From the NCBI GenBank assembly GCA_017529865.1, contig JAFXNA010000026.1, forward strand, positions 1 to 37,649: a stretch of 37,649 nt of DNA, written 5' to 3'. Within the stretch, counting starts at the first letter, position 1. Each line of letters begins with the position of its first letter. The stretch is from Bacteroidaceae bacterium (GTDB lineage: Bacteria; Bacteroidota; Bacteroidia; Bacteroidales; Bacteroidaceae). Position numbers and translations under genes: made by a program. The notes below the pieces were generated by a model. The model saw only the letters and a program-made list of their open reading frames with translations. It searched no databases and was not told where the DNA came from. Below are positions 1-9,031 of the stretch, piece by piece.

Positions 1-2
1 AA

Positions 3-86
3 TCATCATTCACTGCCGTATTCTCCGACATGAAGATAACCGAATGTGCCTGGAAAGCCCACGACGGTCAGCAACCGGATGAATAG
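3..86 (+). CDS. C-terminal end of an unidentified gene cut by the window edge
   Basis: One forward frame is open from the window edge to a TAG at 84-86 and reads as 27 plausible residues (ending in HDGQQPDE). The next gene starts 53 bases later on the same strand. The piece is too short to assign a family. Another frame is also open to nearly the same point, so the frame choice is uncertain. Confidence 0.3.
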   Translation, partial: SSFTAVFSDMKITECAWKAHDGQQPDE

Positions 87-139
87 AATCAAAAAACGTT
101 TATAACCTATAATAAAGAATACAACAAATAGTTAATTTA

Positions 140-727
140 ATGAATATGACAGAATGGGATAAGATGCAGGAGCATCAGATATACAATGATTTTGATGCAG
201 ATTTGTTCGACCTGAGAGTTGAAGCAAAAAAGTTGTTTAAAGAGTTTAACCGTACCGAGGACGAAGAAACCGAACGTCGTCAGGACATCATGCGAAGGCT
301 CTTCAAAAAAATAGGTGAACGAGTGTGGATGGAGCCGAACTTTACATGTGAGTTTGGCAAGAACATCACCATCGGGAGTGATGTATATATCAATTTCGGA
401 TGCACACTCTTGGATTGCGGTCAGATAACGATAGGTAATAACACGTTGCTGGGACCTAACGTAAGTATGTATTCTGCCAACCATTCACTCGATTCCGCAG
501 AGCGTATAGCAGGCGCCTTGATTCCCGAACCTATTACCGTAGGCAACCGAGTTTGGATAGGCGGTGGTAGCACTATTCTTAGTGGCGTTACCATAGGTGA
601 CGATAGTGTCATCGGCGCTGGAAGCGTCGTATCACATGATATCCCGTCAGGAGTACTGGCAGCAGGTAATCCCTGTCGTGTCATAAGAGAAATTACAGAT
701 AAGGACAAAGTCGGTTTTATTGTTTAG
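140..727 (+). CDS. Sugar O-acetyltransferase, maltose/galactoside (Maa/LacA) type
   Basis: This 195-residue protein belongs to the acetyl-CoA dependent maltose/galactoside O-acetyltransferase family, which transfers acetyl groups to the 6-hydroxyl of sugars in the cytoplasm. Residues about 6-60 form the helical Maa-type cap and residues about 70-185 form a left-handed beta helix of hexapeptide repeats (ITIGSD, ITIGNN, ITVGNR, VTIGDD). His115 in YSANHSLD sits where the family has its catalytic histidine, and AAGNPCRVI is the usual C-terminal signature. The length is normal for the family. A second ATG lies at 146; the first is used here. The natural substrate cannot be read from sequence, and this family is often assigned by similarity only. 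Confidence 0.9.
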   Translation: MNMTEWDKMQEHQIYNDFDADLFDLRVEAKKLFKEFNRTEDEETERRQDIMRRLFKKIGERVWMEPNFTCEFGKNITIGSDVYINFGCTLLDCGQITIGNNTLLGPNVSMYSANHSLDSAERIAGALIPEPITVGNRVWIGGGSTILSGVTIGDDSVIGAGSVVSHDIPSGVLAAGNPCRVIREITDKDKVGFIV

Positions 728-751
728 TATAAACAGAATTTCGTTCAGCAA

Positions 752-910
752 ATGAAGTGGACTGTATTATCAGATAATAGGAGTTGCGATAGCCAGCTCC
801 AGACGGAGCATGGCTTGTCTATCCTGTTAGAGACAGACAGGCACAGGATCTTGCTGGATACTGGGGCCAGTGATGTTTTTATCCGTGGATGCCAAGGGAC
901 AGGTGAGTGA
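752..910 (+). pseudogene. N-terminal remnant of a metallo-beta-lactamase-fold hydrolase
   Basis: An ATG at 752 opens 52 codons that end in TGA at 908-910. The peptide begins MKWTVLSDNRSCDS and continues with TEHGLSILLET and ILLDTGASDVFI. That is the usual N-terminus of MBL-fold hydrolases of the type annotated as 7,8-dihydropterin-6-methyl-4-aminobenzene-phosphate synthase-like, normally about 250-270 residues. The HxHxDH metal site, which should follow, is absent. The match ends near base 884, after which the sequence is unrelated and soon enters a terminator. I infer a decayed gene whose 3' four fifths have been deleted. Confidence 0.65.
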
Positions 911-938
911 CACGCATCTAACCTTAACACCCAAACTC

Positions 939-977
939 AAGAATCGCTATCATCCACTGGTAGCGATTCTTTTTTTG
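939..977 (+). terminator. Rho-independent terminator after the MBL remnant
   Basis: A GAATCGCTA / TAGCGATTC stem (941-949 with 961-969), extended by flanking A-T and G-T pairs and closed by a short loop, is followed by a run of T at 969-976. It ends transcription from the acetyltransferase side. Confidence 0.8.
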
Positions 978-1025
978 TAGATGTCATAGGGACAGAACCT
1001 AACATTCCTGTGAGATAAATTTTTA

Positions 1026-1061
1026 GGGGCTTTGAGAGCAAATCTCAAGGTCCCATTTTTT
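1026..1061 (+). terminator. Second hairpin with T-tract (terminator-like)
   Basis: Bases 1026-1037 pair with 1043-1054 over 12 positions, two of them G-T wobbles, around a five-base loop. Six T follow at 1056-1061. It lies 50 bases after another terminator with no gene in between, so it may have belonged to a gene that has been lost. Confidence 0.6.
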
Positions 1062-1127
1062 ATATCCCCTCTACGATTGGCTGTGGTGGGGTGCCAAAAA
1101 ACTTGTTGAAAACTTTTTGCGTTTTTA

Positions 1128-1159
1128 TTTGGAGAAGTGAAAAGATAGTCGTAAATTTG
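1128..1159 (+). promoter_or_regulatory. Bacteroides-type promoter for the coiled-coil gene
   Basis: TTTG at 1128-1131 and TAAATTTG at 1152-1159 are 20 bases apart, matching the -33/-7 consensus of the Bacteroidetes primary sigma factor. The start codon at 1293 would leave a leader of about 125 bases. Confidence 0.6.
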
Positions 1160-1292
1160 CAGGCAGATTTGAAAGACAAATCCTGATCGTATTTTCCATG
1201 TTCGATGGATATGATTTGAGAGGTCCTACGTTTGGAGGGACAGGATGTGTTTTCAATGGATTGAAACAAAGAACAAAAGTATAAGTTTGCAT

Positions 1293-1724
1293 ATGATTAT
1301 CAATATAAACCCAGAGGAAGTGTCGGAATTCCAGACGCGTATAAGCCGCAAGGATATGCGGATTGCAGAGCTGGAAAAGCAGGTGGAGCAACTGACAAGG
1401 GAGCGCGACCTGGCTCTTAGTCGTGCCAGTTTGCCGAGTAATGACGAGACGGAGAGCATGACGTGGCTGTGTAGCCGCTTCATTGTCATCTCCAAGCAAA
1501 AGTTGAAGAATGCTCTTGCGAAGATACAGGATGCAAATGCAATTGGTTTACTAGGTGTCTTGTTGCAGAAATGTCTGCACGAAGATGCTACTCCAGAGGA
1601 AAGTACCGCTATCATTGATGCCATATCGTTGCCTCAATCGCCTTCGCTGTCGTTGCCTCAATCGCCTTCGCTGTCGTTGACGGCTGAAGGTGATGTGAAG
1701 GTGTCGGGCAATTATATTTCTTAA
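1293..1724 (+). CDS. Small coiled-coil protein of unknown function
   Basis: The protein has 143 residues if it starts at the ATG at 1293. The frame is open from 1245, but the upstream part reads poorly and lacks a better start. Residues about 8-45 are rich in Glu, Arg, Lys and Leu in heptad-like order (ELEKQVEQLTRERD), suggesting a coiled coil. A helical middle follows, then a short proline-serine segment in which LPQSPSLS occurs twice because 24 bases are duplicated in tandem. No signal peptide or membrane segment is visible, so it is probably cytoplasmic. I do not recognise a family. Its own promoter and the 38-base gap to the next signal-peptide gene suggest it may be co-transcribed with the secreted pair downstream. 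Confidence 0.6.
   Translation: MIININPEEVSEFQTRISRKDMRIAELEKQVEQLTRERDLALSRASLPSNDETESMTWLCSRFIVISKQKLKNALAKIQDANAIGLLGVLLQKCLHEDATPEESTAIIDAISLPQSPSLSLPQSPSLSLTAEGDVKVSGNYIS
1626..1673 (+). repeat. Two tandem copies of a 24-bp coding repeat
   Basis: Two identical 24-base units at 1626-1649 and 1650-1673 encode the doubled LPQSPSLS motif, with a further partial unit after them. The length is a multiple of three, so copy-number change would keep the frame. Confidence 0.85.
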
Positions 1725-1762
1725 TTATTATAATGTGTAACAAAACAAAAAATGAATCTAGA

Positions 1763-3355
1763 ATGAATCTGTTCAAAACAGTAAAGCAGGGATTCTTGCA
1801 AGTAATGGTATTGCTTGTTTTGATGATGATCTCGTTCGATGTCTGTGCTCAGGAGAAGCCATTGGTGTGGTGTCTGAAAACTGATCGTGGACAGTTGATC
1901 GAGATGGCTCGAGTGGAAATGCTGGCTGCTGTGGACGGGCAACCCTCGTTTGAGGTGGTGGTGTGCGAAGGTCAGGGAGCTGTGGGAGTGAAGAGTATTA
2001 CTTTTGAATTGCATGAATCGGACTACGTGGCACCTGCCGACGATGAACCGTTGGTCATTACTGAAACAGGACCTTGGTGTCTGATTACGGACGATGGCGA
2101 TTCCATCGCTATGAGCCGTGTTCAGATGTTGGCGAATGTGGATGACAGCCATCAGTTTGAGGTGGTAACCAGCGACGGAGAAAATCGTGTTGGGGTGACT
2201 TACGTACGATTTGGAAGAGGTAAGAGTGACGTGAGTGGTGGCTTCAAGCCAATCGACCCTACACAACCTCAGCCTCAAGACCCCAATCGGTATAACCCTT
2301 GGTGTATGATTACAGATGCTAACGACACGATTGCCATGAGCCGTGTGCAGCTGTTGGCTTCTGCTGATGCGAAGGGTAAGTTTGAGATTGTGACCTCGGA
2401 CGGTGATAACCGTGTGGGTGTCAGCTTTGTGCGTTTTGCTCATGGTGACAGCAAGACAGCAGGTGGTTTCCAACCTATCAAGGCCGGTGAGACTCCGTCA
2501 GACCCGAATGCTGCCAATCCTTGGTGTATGATTACAGATCAGCATGACACGATTGCTATGAGTCGCGTGCAGATGATTGCCAATGTGGATGGTGACAATC
2601 GTTTTGAGGTAGTTGTAAGCGATGGCTCCAACGTAAGTGGTGCCAGCTATGTGAGATTTGCTCACGGCAACTCGCCTACATCTGGTGGATTCCAGAAGAT
2701 TACAGGAGGCGAACAACCTCAACCACAGCAAGGCGACGGCCCTTGGTGCCTGATTACAGATCGTGGCGATTCAATCGCTATGAGTAGAGTGGAATTATTG
2801 GCGAACGTAGATGCCGATGGGTTGTTTGAAGTGGTGACCCGTGAGGGTGACGGTGTGGCAGGTGTGCGAAACGTGAGATTTGCACGTGGCCTCAACGAGA
2901 ACTCAGGAGGTTTCGTTCCTTATGAAGACCAGCAGGAAGAGCAATTGCTCAGCGGACCTTTGTTCCTGATTACGGATAAGGGCGAGGAGCAGCCATTGAG
3001 CAATGTGTCGATGTTGGCTAATGTAGACCAAGATGGACGTTTCGAGGTTGTGCTACATGCTGGTAGTAACATGACGGGAGTGGAATATGTGACCTTCCGC
3101 GTTGGCACCAACGATACGGGCATCAGAGAGCATGTCGCAGGTACAGAACTGCGTCTGCTGACTCCAGTACATTTCGAACTGAAACTATCGGGATGTGGCG
3201 ATGCATCAGAAGTCAGTGTCTATAATACCAATGGTGTGAGAGTGGCAACAGCATCCGTAACAAACGGCTCTACAACCATTATGGTGGGCAACCTGCCAGC
3301 TGGTGTATACATTGCCAAAGTGGGCAACAAGAACCTGAAATTCATCAAGAAATAA
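1763..3355 (+). CDS. Secreted protein with six ~73-residue repeats and a sorting-type C-terminus
   Basis: The ATG at 1763 gives a normal signal peptide (MNLFKTVKQG, then a hydrophobic stretch ending DVCAQE). The frame is open from an ATG at 1733, but that start would add ten polar residues. The mature part is six copies of a module beginning PWCxITD and containing IAMSRVQMLANVD, FEVV and VGVxYVRFARG. The copies start near bases 1859, 2069, 2294, 2516, 2738 and 2954, a spacing of 210-225 bases. The first and last are the most diverged. The final ~65 residues (VYNTNGVRVAT, then LPAGVYIAKVGNK) resemble the type A C-terminal sorting domain of the type IX (Por) secretion system, which would export the protein to the surface. 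No enzyme motif is visible. A structural or binding role is an inference from repetition. The next gene also encodes a secreted protein 37 bases later. Confidence 0.85.
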   Translation: MNLFKTVKQGFLQVMVLLVLMMISFDVCAQEKPLVWCLKTDRGQLIEMARVEMLAAVDGQPSFEVVVCEGQGAVGVKSITFELHESDYVAPADDEPLVITETGPWCLITDDGDSIAMSRVQMLANVDDSHQFEVVTSDGENRVGVTYVRFGRGKSDVSGGFKPIDPTQPQPQDPNRYNPWCMITDANDTIAMSRVQLLASADAKGKFEIVTSDGDNRVGVSFVRFAHGDSKTAGGFQPIKAGETPSDPNAANPWCMITDQHDTIAMSRVQMIANVDGDNRFEVVVSDGSNVSGASYVRFAHGNSPTSGGFQKITGGEQPQPQQGDGPWCLITDRGDSIAMSRVELLANVDADGLFEVVTREGDGVAGVRNVRFARGLNENSGGFVPYEDQQEEQLLSGPLFLITDKGEEQPLSNVSMLANVDQDGRFEVVLHAGSNMTGVEYVTFRVGTNDTGIREHVAGTELRLLTPVHFELKLSGCGDASEVSVYNTNGVRVATASVTNGSTTIMVGNLPAGVYIAKVGNKNLKFIKK

Positions 3356-3392
3356 ATAGAATCATACAAATAACAAATAAACAATAAAGAAT

Positions 3393-4334
3393 ATGAAAAA
3401 GATTATTTTAACAACGGCTTTGACATTAGCCACAGTAGCTGTTTCAGCACAAAGTGTCACTTATTTTCGCGTTCAGTTCGACCAGAATCTGGAGCAAGTG
3501 AAGACCTATGCCGCAGATGGTAAGACATTCTTCAACCCGGCCTATGACTATCTGGATTTCAAAGGTTCGCTTCCTTTCACTCATGGCAGCAAGTCAGGAA
3601 ACGTAGATGCTAATGCATACTACTATATTGGTAACACTCCTAACGACAAGACCAATTTCCAGTTGGCTCATACGGACGGCACATTGGCCATCAAGAAAGT
3701 AACAGCTTATACACAGCCTGTTGAGACCATTACGGTCAGCGAAGAAGAAAGTACATATACCAATGGCAAGAAGCAGTTTACATACACTTTCAATGCCCTG
3801 CCTCGCAACATAGAGGAATTGAAGACCCTGGAAGTTGAAAACCGCAAGTATTTCGAGTCGCAGTACTTTGTTACAGCCCTCTTCATTTGCTGTTTGAACC
3901 GTATTGCTGACAATAGTACTGATGCTTGGGAGATGATCAACTATCTTCGCACCCATACTGCTACTGTAGGCACGAACGGTATCTCATTGGTATCAAATGC
4001 TGATATGCAGAACATCGTACAGAGCAATCTTGTTGGCAAGGATTCTAACGGATTCCCTAAGGTAAACGGTTTGCGTAGCTACTTTGCAGGAAGTGCTCCA
4101 GAGAATCTCTACACTCCTACAACTCCTTATGTAGTGACTGTAGTTGAAGCTGCTGCCGATCCTATTCTTGAGGAAAACGGAGTCACTTATGCTCGCCTCC
4201 ACGTTATCAGCTCAGGTGCCGATAGCCCTCAGGGACCACTTACCCTTCGCAAAACCAACAACCACGGATGGCTGATATGGGATGGTGAAAAGGGATTTAC
4301 GATGAGTAAAAAAGCTCAGAAAGAAGATTTGTAA
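3393..4334 (+). CDS. Secreted protein of unknown function
   Basis: The protein has 313 residues and starts with a clear signal peptide (MKKIILTTALTLATVAVSAQ). The remainder is a mixed, mostly soluble sequence without further membrane segments. I do not recognise a domain. The last ~50 residues (VTYARLHVIS, then GWLIWDGEKGF) look like a beta-rich module rather than a sorting tail. It follows the six-repeat secreted protein by 37 bases and is followed by a terminator, so the two probably form an operon and may act together at the cell envelope. Confidence 0.8.
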   Translation: MKKIILTTALTLATVAVSAQSVTYFRVQFDQNLEQVKTYAADGKTFFNPAYDYLDFKGSLPFTHGSKSGNVDANAYYYIGNTPNDKTNFQLAHTDGTLAIKKVTAYTQPVETITVSEEESTYTNGKKQFTYTFNALPRNIEELKTLEVENRKYFESQYFVTALFICCLNRIADNSTDAWEMINYLRTHTATVGTNGISLVSNADMQNIVQSNLVGKDSNGFPKVNGLRSYFAGSAPENLYTPTTPYVVTVVEAAADPILEENGVTYARLHVISSGADSPQGPLTLRKTNNHGWLIWDGEKGFTMSKKAQKEDL

Positions 4335-4354
4335 TTTTGAATAAAGAAATCAAA

Positions 4355-4398
4355 AGAAAGGAAGGGAAACAGAACATTCTGCTTTCCTTCCTTTCTTT
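4355..4398 (+). terminator. Long hairpin ending the secreted-protein operon
   Basis: An 11-bp stem (4355-4365 with 4386-4396) continues through a small bulge into a second stem near the loop. The downstream arm is T-rich, but no long pure T run follows. The position, 20 bases after the stop codon, supports a terminator. Confidence 0.6.
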
Positions 4399-4483
4399 GC
4401 AGTTCTCTTGACATTAACGAGAAAAAATTGCTGTTCAGCAAAAAAGATGCATAATTATTTTGTGTATCAAATGATTGCGGCCT

Positions 4484-4515
4484 ACAAAAAAAGAGCGGCT
4501 TGAATGCCGCTCTTT
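4484..4515 (-). terminator. Rho-independent terminator of mutA-mutB
   Basis: A perfect 10-bp GC-rich stem (4490-4499 with 4506-4515) closes on a six-base loop. On the minus strand it is followed by seven T. It lies 18 bases beyond the mutB stop codon. Confidence 0.85.
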
Positions 4516-4533
4516 CCTTTCTTATTGGTCAAA

Positions 4534-6696
4534 TCAGTCTTCGTTGAGGATTTTCATCATCTCAACAGCTGACTTGCTGACTGGTGTACCTGGGCCGAAG
4601 ATAGCTGCCACACCTGCTTTGTAGAGGAAGTCGTAGTCTTGTGCCGGAATCACACCTCCTGCGGTGATGAGGATATCCTCGCGTCCCAGCTTCTTGAGCT
4701 CTGCTATCACTTGTGGGATGAGGGTCTTGTGACCTGCTGCAAGTGAGCTGACACCCAATACGTCTACGTCGTTTTCTACTGCCTGACGAGCTGACTCGGC
4801 TGGGGTCTGGAACAGCGGTCCCATATCCACGTCGAATCCACAGTCGGCATAACCGGTTGCACACACTTTTGCACCACGGTCGTGTCCGTCCTGACCCATC
4901 TTGGCGATCATGATACGAGGACGACGTCCGTTCTTCTGTGCAAACTCTTCTGTCATCTTACATGCCTGTGCAAACATGTCGCTTGACTTACTTTCTGAAC
5001 TATACACGTTGCTGATTGTTCTGATGATTGCTTTATAACGTCCTACAACGGCTTCGCAAGCGTCAGAAATCTCACCGAGTGTACAACGCAGACCTGCTGC
5101 CTTGACTGCAAGGTCGAGGAGGTTGTTCTCGCTCTTCTTGCCGTCCTTGAATTCCTGTACACACTTGGTGATTTCTGCCAATGCAGCCTTGCAGGCAGCC
5201 TCGTCACGACTGGCGCGTACTTTTGCAAGCGATTCTTCCTGCTGCTTACGTACGGCTGTGTTGTCGATTTCGAGGATATCGATAGGATCCTCGTGGTCAA
5301 GACGATACTTGTTGATACCCACGATGGTCTGTGTGCCCGAGTCGATACGTGCCTGAGTACGTGCTGCAGCCTCTTCGATACGCATCTTTGGCAGACCGGT
5401 CTCGATAGCCTTAGCCATACCGCCGAGTTTCTCGATTTCCTGAATGTGAGCCCATGCTTTCTCCACGAGTTCGTTGGTCAGGGTCTCTACGTAGTAGCTA
5501 CCTGCCCATGGGTCGATCTGCTTGCAGACCATTGTCTCGTTCTGGATATAGATCTGGGTGTTACGGGCAATACGTGCCGAGAAGTCTGTTGGCAGGGCGA
5601 TTGCCTCGTCGAGTGCGTTGGTGTGGAGCGACTGGGTGTGACCCAATACGGCTGCCATAGCCTCGATACAAGTACGACCTACGTTGTTGAATGGGTCTTG
5701 CTCTGTAAGCGACCATCCTGAAGTCTGAGAGTGTGTACGCAAAGCCATAGACTTTGGATTCTTGGCGCCGAAGCTCTTCACGATCTTTGCCCACAACAGA
5801 CGACCTGCTCTCATCTTGGCAATTTCCATGAAGTGGTTCATACCGATTGCCCAGAAGAACGAGAGACGTGGTGCGAAGGCATCGATGTCGATACCTGCGT
5901 TCACACCTGCACGGAGGTAGTCCATACCGTCGGCGAGGGTGTAAGCCAACTCGATGTCGGCTGTTGCACCTGCTTCCTGCATGTGGTAACCAGAGATAGA
6001 GATAGAGTTGAACTTAGGCATCTTCTGAGAAGTGAACTCGAAGATATCAGCGATGATCTTCATTGAGAAGGCTGGGGGATAGATGTAGGTGTTACGCACC
6101 ATGAATTCCTTCAGGATATCGTTCTGGATGGTTCCTGCCATCTCTTCCAGCTGAGCACCCTGCTCCAGTCCTGCGTTGATGTAGAAGGCGAGGATTGGAA
6201 GTACGGCTCCGTTCATGGTCATAGAAACTGACATCTTTGCGAGTGGAATACCCTCGAAGAGTCGTTTCATGTTCTCAAGGTTACAGATTGACACACCTGC
6301 CTTACCTACATCACCGACTACGCGCTCGTTGTCTGGGTCGTAGCCACGGTGGGTTGGGAGGTCGAATGCCACAGAAAGACCTTTCTGACCCGATGCAAGG
6401 TTACGGCGATAGAAAGCGTTACTCTCTTCTGCTGTTGAGAAACCTGCATACTGACGGATAGTCCATGGGCGGAACGGGTACATCATTGAGTAAGGACCGC
6501 GGAGGAATGGTGGGATACCTGCTGCGAAGTCGAGGTGCTCCATACCTTCCAGGTCTTCCTTGGTATAAACTGGCTGAATATCTATCTGTTCAGGAGTTCT
6601 CCAGTTGGCAGTGATGTTATTGTCTTTCTGCCACTGCTGACCGTTCTTTGCTTGAATGCCAGCATAAATATCGATGTTATTGAATGTCTGTCTCAT
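4534..6696 (-). CDS. mutB: Methylmalonyl-CoA mutase large (catalytic) subunit
   Basis: This 720-residue protein is the adenosylcobalamin-dependent subunit that interconverts succinyl-CoA and methylmalonyl-CoA, the key step of the succinate-propionate route in the cytoplasm. Residues about 30-550 form the TIM-barrel catalytic domain, with typical stretches such as [13 protein letters not shown] near the N-terminus and [19 protein letters not shown] in the barrel. Residues about 590-720 form the B12-binding domain with the DxHxxG motif; His605 in DGHDRG is the lower cobalt ligand. A GGVIP stretch follows near the C-terminus. The length fits the family (about 710-730). It lies 12 bases downstream of mutA in the same operon and is closed by a strong terminator. 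Nothing suggests damage. Confidence 0.97.
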   Translation of the reverse strand: MRQTFNNIDIYAGIQAKNGQQWQKDNNITANWRTPEQIDIQPVYTKEDLEGMEHLDFAAGIPPFLRGPYSMMYPFRPWTIRQYAGFSTAEESNAFYRRNLASGQKGLSVAFDLPTHRGYDPDNERVVGDVGKAGVSICNLENMKRLFEGIPLAKMSVSMTMNGAVLPILAFYINAGLEQGAQLEEMAGTIQNDILKEFMVRNTYIYPPAFSMKIIADIFEFTSQKMPKFNSISISGYHMQEAGATADIELAYTLADGMDYLRAGVNAGIDIDAFAPRLSFFWAIGMNHFMEIAKMRAGRLLWAKIVKSFGAKNPKSMALRTHSQTSGWSLTEQDPFNNVGRTCIEAMAAVLGHTQSLHTNALDEAIALPTDFSARIARNTQIYIQNETMVCKQIDPWAGSYYVETLTNELVEKAWAHIQEIEKLGGMAKAIETGLPKMRIEEAAARTQARIDSGTQTIVGINKYRLDHEDPIDILEIDNTAVRKQQEESLAKVRASRDEAACKAALAEITKCVQEFKDGKKSENNLLDLAVKAAGLRCTLGEISDACEAVVGRYKAIIRTISNVYSSESKSSDMFAQACKMTEEFAQKNGRRPRIMIAKMGQDGHDRGAKVCATGYADCGFDVDMGPLFQTPAESARQAVENDVDVLGVSSLAAGHKTLIPQVIAELKKLGREDILITAGGVIPAQDYDFLYKAGVAAIFGPGTPVSKSAVEMMKILNED

Positions 6697-6708
6697 ACTC
6701 CTAATTGT

Positions 6709-8604
6709 TTAGATATTCAACATTTTATTAAATTCTTTCAAAGTCTCGAGCTGGTTGCTGCGGACGTGGATGAAGTTCTCGATACCTGCTGCCTTGAGGT
6801 CTTCCATACAAGCAGGAGCACCTGCTACGATGTAGATGGCGCGACCGTTGAGAGCCTTGAATGCAGGGATAGCATATTCAGCATATTCATCATCGCTTGA
6901 GCAGAGTACCACGATGTCGGCATCAGCCTTCATAGCGGCTTCAACACCTTCCTCCACTGTTGGGAAACCGAGGTTATCAATCACCTTGTAGCCTGCAGCT
7001 GCGAGGAAGTTACATGAGAACTGAGCACGAGCCTGACGCATAGCCAGGTTGCCGATAGTGAGCATGAAGGCGATAGGCTGCTTCTTGGCACCTTCTGTTG
7101 CCAGACGCAGGGTCTCGAATTCGCTTGCCAGACGGCTGCCTTCCAACTTGTGGATTTCTGTTGCCTCGTCTGAGCAGCAATGACAGCAAGGAGCAGCTGG
7201 AGTCTTGCCTTCGCTCTTCTCTGTGAAGTTCGGGAACTGGTTGGTTCCGAGGATGAATTCCTTACGCTTGGCTGCGTTACCGTGACGAGCTACGTTGGTA
7301 GCGTTGATGGTATCCTGCACCTTGCTTGCAAGTGCCTGGGCGAGGAAACCTCCGTCGTTCTCAACATCGAGGAACAGCTTCCAAGCCTGCTCTGCAATAG
7401 CAACGGTGAGGTGCTCAACGAAATATGAACCACCTGCCACATCGACAATCTTGTCGAAGTGAGCCTCTTCCTTCAGCAAGAGCTGCTGGTTTCGTGCCAT
7501 ACGCTCAGAGAAGTCGTTTGGAGTCTCGTAAGGTTTGTCGAACGGAGTTACTACGATAGAATCTACGTTTGCCAATGCAGCCGACATCGCTTCAGTCTGA
7601 CTGCGGAGCAGGTTTACATAGCTGTCGAACATTGTCATGTTATAAGTAGTCGTCGTAGCACATACGTTCATCTTACATGCACAGCGGCATTCACCTTCTT
7701 CTGTGTGGTTCGGACACTTGTCGGCATGCTGGCACATAGGCTTGTACTGGCTCACGATCTGCGACCACAGCAGGCGAGCAGCGCGGAACTTGGCAATCTC
7801 CATAAAGTAGTTGCCGCTGATACCCATGTTGAACTTAATTTTCTTTGCAACCACGTCGGCAGGAACACCTGCATCGACCATCTGCTGCATGTATTCATTT
7901 CCCCAGGCCAGCGCATAGCCCAGTTCCTGATAGATGTAAGCACCTGCGTTGCAAAGGTCAATAGAGTCGACACACAGGCAGCGGAACTTAGGCAGAGCCT
8001 CGAGCACTTCGATGAGTTCCTTACCCAGCGCAATCTTCTCGGCAGCAGGCTTGCCAGCCTTCACGATTTTCTCGATAGGGTCGAAATTGATGCTTCCCAC
8101 GCACTTCATTGGGTCAACACCCTTAGCCTTGAAGTAGTCAACCAGAATCTTTGCCAATTCTACACACTTACTTTGACAAGTGCGGAAGTTGAGTTCAATG
8201 CACTCAGGTTCAATACCTTCGAGCAATGCCTCGATGGTCTCCTTGCTCACCATGTCGCCTGGGAAATGGAAACCCAATGAGTCCACACCCTTCATCAGGA
8301 TGTCGAGCGCCTTCTTGTTGGCTTCCTTTGCATCCGTCACTTCGATGTTCTGACGTACAAACCACAGGTTGTTGTCCTTCTTGTTACCACGAACAAATGG
8401 GAATTCTCCTGGAAGTGAGTCAACGGTTTTCAGACCCTCAAGGTCCTCTCTGCGATAGAATGGCTGGACATTGAACCCTTCGTTGGTTCTCCAAACCATT
8501 TTCTTCTCGAAGTCGGCACCTTTCAAGTCAACGATGATCTTGTCGATCCATTCTTGCTTGGTAGGGGCGGTAAACTCCGAAAAGAGTTTTTCTTTTTTTG
8601 CCAT
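6709..8604 (-). CDS. mutA: Methylmalonyl-CoA mutase small subunit, with cysteine-rich insertions
   Basis: This 631-residue protein is the partner of MutB. In known MutAB enzymes the small subunit keeps the barrel and Rossmann folds but does not bind cobalamin, and here too the DxHxxG motif is missing in the C-terminal domain (residues about 490-631). The N-terminus aligns in pattern with MutB (FNVQPFYRREDLEGL compared with [15 protein letters not shown]). Two cysteine clusters stand out. Residues about 289-312 contain seven Cys and two His (CQHADKCPNH, then CRCACKMNVC), and residues about 468-476 read CCHCCSDE in the linker. It is the first gene of the operon. Confidence 0.95.
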   Translation of the reverse strand: MAKKEKLFSEFTAPTKQEWIDKIIVDLKGADFEKKMVWRTNEGFNVQPFYRREDLEGLKTVDSLPGEFPFVRGNKKDNNLWFVRQNIEVTDAKEANKKALDILMKGVDSLGFHFPGDMVSKETIEALLEGIEPECIELNFRTCQSKCVELAKILVDYFKAKGVDPMKCVGSINFDPIEKIVKAGKPAAEKIALGKELIEVLEALPKFRCLCVDSIDLCNAGAYIYQELGYALAWGNEYMQQMVDAGVPADVVAKKIKFNMGISGNYFMEIAKFRAARLLWSQIVSQYKPMCQHADKCPNHTEEGECRCACKMNVCATTTTYNMTMFDSYVNLLRSQTEAMSAALANVDSIVVTPFDKPYETPNDFSERMARNQQLLLKEEAHFDKIVDVAGGSYFVEHLTVAIAEQAWKLFLDVENDGGFLAQALASKVQDTINATNVARHGNAAKRKEFILGTNQFPNFTEKSEGKTPAAPCCHCCSDEATEIHKLEGSRLASEFETLRLATEGAKKQPIAFMLTIGNLAMRQARAQFSCNFLAAAGYKVIDNLGFPTVEEGVEAAMKADADIVVLCSSDDEYAEYAIPAFKALNGRAIYIVAGAPACMEDLKAAGIENFIHVRSNQLETLKEFNKMLNI

Positions 8605-8697
8605 AATTAGTTAAAAATAAATTGTATAAAGTTTTTTTCTGTATGTATTCTGTACAGTAAATGTAGTGTTGTATTTTTGCATACGCGCACCAATGTG

Positions 8698-8705
8698 CAA
8701 AGTTA
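8698..8705 (-). promoter_or_regulatory. Probable -7 box of the mutA-mutB promoter
   Basis: Read on the minus strand the site is TAACTTTG, matching TAnnTTTG, about 95 bases before the mutA start. No good -33 element is visible at the expected distance. I saw no cobalamin riboswitch in the leader. Confidence 0.4.
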
Positions 8706-8973
8706 CAACTTTATTTATTAATAAAACGGTTCATAACAAACAATTCCCATATCGCACAAATTATTTATACGTAAAATATGCAAATTGATAACTGCAGTTG
8801 ACAAAATGATAGAAGTTAGCATTTTTGCGCGTAAGTTGGAATTCAGGTGGAGATGAGGGGGATTGGAGAGGGGGATTGAAAAGTTTTGATGTAAGGCAGA
8901 AAAACCATTTGACAATTTCTTTTCATTTTTTTCCGTTTTTTTTGTAGTTTTCGTAAAGAAAGTGCGTCAAATG

Positions 8974-9005
8974 TTTGGAAATAATAAAAGAAAGGTGTAA
9001 ATTTG
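8974..9005 (+). promoter_or_regulatory. Bacteroides-type promoter of the flotillin operon
   Basis: TTTG at 8974-8977 and TAAATTTG at 8998-9005 are 20 bases apart. Transcription would start near 9012, which supports the ATG at 9032 over the earlier in-frame codon at 8975. Confidence 0.65.
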
Positions 9006-9031
9006 CAACGGAAAAAAAGAAATTAGTCATT

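Larger units (their letters stand above)
8605..9031. other. Divergent intergenic region between mutA and the flotillin operon
   Basis: This 427-base AT-rich region holds the outward promoters of mutA (minus) and of the small membrane protein gene (plus). It also holds a direct repeat of GAGGGGGATTG at 8855-8865 and 8868-8878, of unknown meaning. I see no gene or RNA in it. Confidence 0.5.

Noticed and set aside
7459..8280. Open frame of 273 codons on the plus strand opposite mutA
   Set aside because: It lies wholly within the conserved mutA coding region in antisense and reads as His- and Arg-rich noise.
8605..8705. Cobalamin riboswitch before mutA
   Set aside because: The leader is short, AT-rich and lacks the conserved B12-box; no suitable fold was seen.
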